DNA of 41,978 bases from Myxococcales bacterium. GTDB taxonomy: Bacteria > Myxococcota_A > Polyangia > Polyangiales > Ga0077539. The notes beneath the pieces were generated by a model. The model did no database searches, was not told the origin of the DNA, and worked only from the letters and a program-made list of their open reading frames with translations. Both the position numbers and the translations under genes were made by a program. The stretch spans positions 1 through 41,978 of the forward strand of contig JAUSAZ010000040.1 of assembly GCA_030652255.1 (NCBI GenBank), written 5' to 3'. Positions 40,594 through 41,978 of the stretch are shown in pieces (the stretch's first letter is position 1; each line of letters opens with the position of its first letter).

Positions 40594-41766
40594 ATGGGTG
40601 CGTTCACGATGTTGGAAGCGGGCACGAAGGTCGCGGGTCGGTACGTGATCCGGAAGGTGCTGGGGACCGGCGGGATGGGCGCGGTCTACCAGGCGCGCGA
40701 CGAGGTCACCGGCGCGCTGATCGCGCTCAAGACCCTGCGCGAGGACCTCTACGAGCGCGACGACCTGGTGAAGCGCTTCGAGCGCGAGGCCCGCGCGGCG
40801 GAGAGCATCGGCCACCGGAACATCGTCGGGGTGCTCGCGGTGGGCGACGACCCCGCGCTGCGCACGCGCTTCATGGTCCAGGAGTGCCTCCGCGGCACCG
40901 ACGTGGCGGGCTGCCTCAACGAGCTCGGGAGCCTCTCTCCGCTCTCCGCCGTCGCCGTCGCGCTGCCCGTGATGGACGCGCTCATCGCCGCCCACGCCGC
41001 GGGCATCGTGCACCGGGACATCAAGCCCGAGAACGTCTTCCTGCACGAGACCGACGACGGCGAGGTGATCCCGAAGGTCATCGACTTCGGCATCGCCAAG
41101 GTGATCGGCGAGCTCGACCGGATGGCGCGCACCGCCACCGGGATGGTGTTCGGAACGCCCTGGTACATGTCCCCGGAGCAGGCCCTCGGCGACACGTCCA
41201 TCGACGCCCGCACCGACATCTGGAGCGTCGGCGCGATGATCTACGAGATGGTCTGCGGCACGCTGCCCTTCGGCGCCAACAACCCCAACGCCGTGATGGC
41301 GCAGATCATCTACGGCCGCCCCACGCCGCTGGAGCACCACTGGCCCAGCGTGCCGGCCGACCTCCAGGCGGTGGTGCACCGCGCGCTCGAGCGCGACCTC
41401 GACAAGCGCTACGCGACCATGCGGGAGTTCCGCGACGCGCTGACGGCGTGCGCCCTGTGGCGGGACGTGACGCCGGAGATCGCCGCGAGCCTGCTGCCGC
41501 GCCCGAGCTCCTTCGACGGCATCAGCGACATCCTGCCGGCGGAGTTCAGGGACGACGGCCAGGCCGCGGAGCCCGCCGCAGAGCCCGCCGCGGAGCCGAC
41601 GGTGCCGCCCGCGTCGGTGACCGAGCCCTTCTCCCTGCGGATGCCGATCGCCCACCTGGACGTCGCCCCGATCCGCCTGGCCCCGGCGCCGAAGACCGTC
41701 GCCCGCACGGGCGTGGCGCTCTTCTTCGGCGGGCTCGCCCTGCTCGGCGCCCTGCACTGGATCTGA
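40594..41766 (+). CDS. Hanks-type Ser/Thr protein kinase with C-terminal membrane anchor
   Basis: A 390-aa kinase. It has the Gly loop VLGTGGMGAVYQ, Lys46 (ALKTL), a complete HRDIKPEN catalytic loop at 140-147, DFGIAK at 164-169 and a GTPWYMSPEQ activation segment. After the kinase domain (to about 285) comes an Ala/Pro/Glu-rich linker, then a hydrophobic C-terminal helix (VALFFGGLALLGALHWI), so it is tail-anchored with the kinase in the cytoplasm. The start ATG 40594 lies 8 nt after GGAGG. It is directly downstream of the sigma factor, suggesting control of that factor or a shared regulon. Confidence 0.95.
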   Translation: MGAFTMLEAGTKVAGRYVIRKVLGTGGMGAVYQARDEVTGALIALKTLREDLYERDDLVKRFEREARAAESIGHRNIVGVLAVGDDPALRTRFMVQECLRGTDVAGCLNELGSLSPLSAVAVALPVMDALIAAHAAGIVHRDIKPENVFLHETDDGEVIPKVIDFGIAKVIGELDRMARTATGMVFGTPWYMSPEQALGDTSIDARTDIWSVGAMIYEMVCGTLPFGANNPNAVMAQIIYGRPTPLEHHWPSVPADLQAVVHRALERDLDKRYATMREFRDALTACALWRDVTPEIAASLLPRPSSFDGISDILPAEFRDDGQAAEPAAEPAAEPTVPPASVTEPFSLRMPIAHLDVAPIRLAPAPKTVARTGVALFFGGLALLGALHWI

Positions 41767-41978
41767 GCGCCTCCCTCGGGGAGCTCATCGTTGCCCTCAT
41801 CTGCGTAGAGTGCTTGCTGGCTGGGGTGACGAGCCATCGCGCGGAACCCCAGCCATCCTCACACCTTCGCGCGCCTTGGCTGCCGCGGGTTGAAACCCAC
41901 GGCAGCCTAAGGTGAAGGCCGCAAGCGGCCTGTCCGATGTCCAGGCACAGTGACCAGCCCGCCGCGGGCTTTCCCTTG
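41767..41978. other. Intergenic end of window with several hairpins
   Basis: No gene is seen after the kinase. Three palindromes occur: a long one at 41874-41912 (GGGTTGAAACCC centre), GGCCGC-AA-GCGGCC at 41917-41930, and AGCCCGC-C-GCGGGCT at 41956-41970 followed by a T-containing run. These may be extragenic palindromic repeats and a terminator. Confidence 0.55.
41874..41912. repeat. Long imperfect palindrome (REP-like)
   Basis: Left arm CCTTGGCTGCCGCGGGTT and right arm AACCCACGGCAGCCTAAGG pair with one mismatch and one bulge around a short loop. It lies about 110 bp after the kinase stop. A weaker relative is at 20792-20816. Confidence 0.6.

Overview
The window is about 42 kb of very high-GC DNA, mostly protein-coding. 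It most resembles a Myxococcota genome of the Polyangia/Sandaracinus type. The signs are a MYXO-CTERM-like sorting tail, two Hanks-type Ser/Thr kinases, FG-GAP and kelch-like lipoproteins with Asp/Pro/Thr-rich linkers, and a GDDGCGG Cys-rich motif. The taxonomic call is inference. No rRNA, tRNA or CRISPR array was seen.

Layout. 0-3.8 kb: an FG-GAP lipoprotein, an NAD-dependent epimerase and a pyridoxamine-oxidase-like protein. 3.8-10.2 kb: a defence-like block on the minus strand. It holds a translationally coupled DUF262 + HipA-kinase pair flanked by 47-bp direct repeats, then a coupled pair of P-loop ATPases, one of which ends in pentapeptide repeats. 10.3-15.7 kb: a zinc-finger membrane protein and a sulfur operon (MBL-fold/rhodanese fusion plus two tandem copies of a split YeeE/YedE transporter), then small membrane proteins including DUF2243. 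15.7-22.3 kb: an M15-like surface protein with a MYXO-CTERM tail, a kinase, a beta-repeat lipoprotein and a DnaK-like/PATAN-like fusion.

22.5-25.2 kb is a stress-type cluster: a small membrane protein, two DUF2382 (YsnF-like) proteins and a DUF2202 ferritin-like lipoprotein. 25.2-27.9 kb holds a large inverted repeat, a frameshifted lipoprotein gene and a kelch lipoprotein made of seven 150-nt repeats. 28-35 kb is metabolic and transport: PEP carboxylase, a DASS dicarboxylate transporter, a tandem Usp protein and a KefB/C-type antiporter, followed by a gene-poor patch with apparent gene remnants. 35.6-39.5 kb: a second FG-GAP protein, a methyltransferase and a radical SAM protein preceded by a 35-codon ORF. 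39.8-41.8 kb: a FliA/WhiG-like sigma factor with a Ser/Thr kinase directly downstream.

The best candidates for something new are the HipA + DUF262 cassette, because it has no HipB and its 47-bp direct repeats each encode the C-terminus of the neighbouring oxidase, and the adjacent dual-ATPase/pentapeptide pair. The 35-aa ORF before the radical SAM gene and the large inverted repeat also deserve checking. All functional calls rest on motifs read by eye; no database search was possible.
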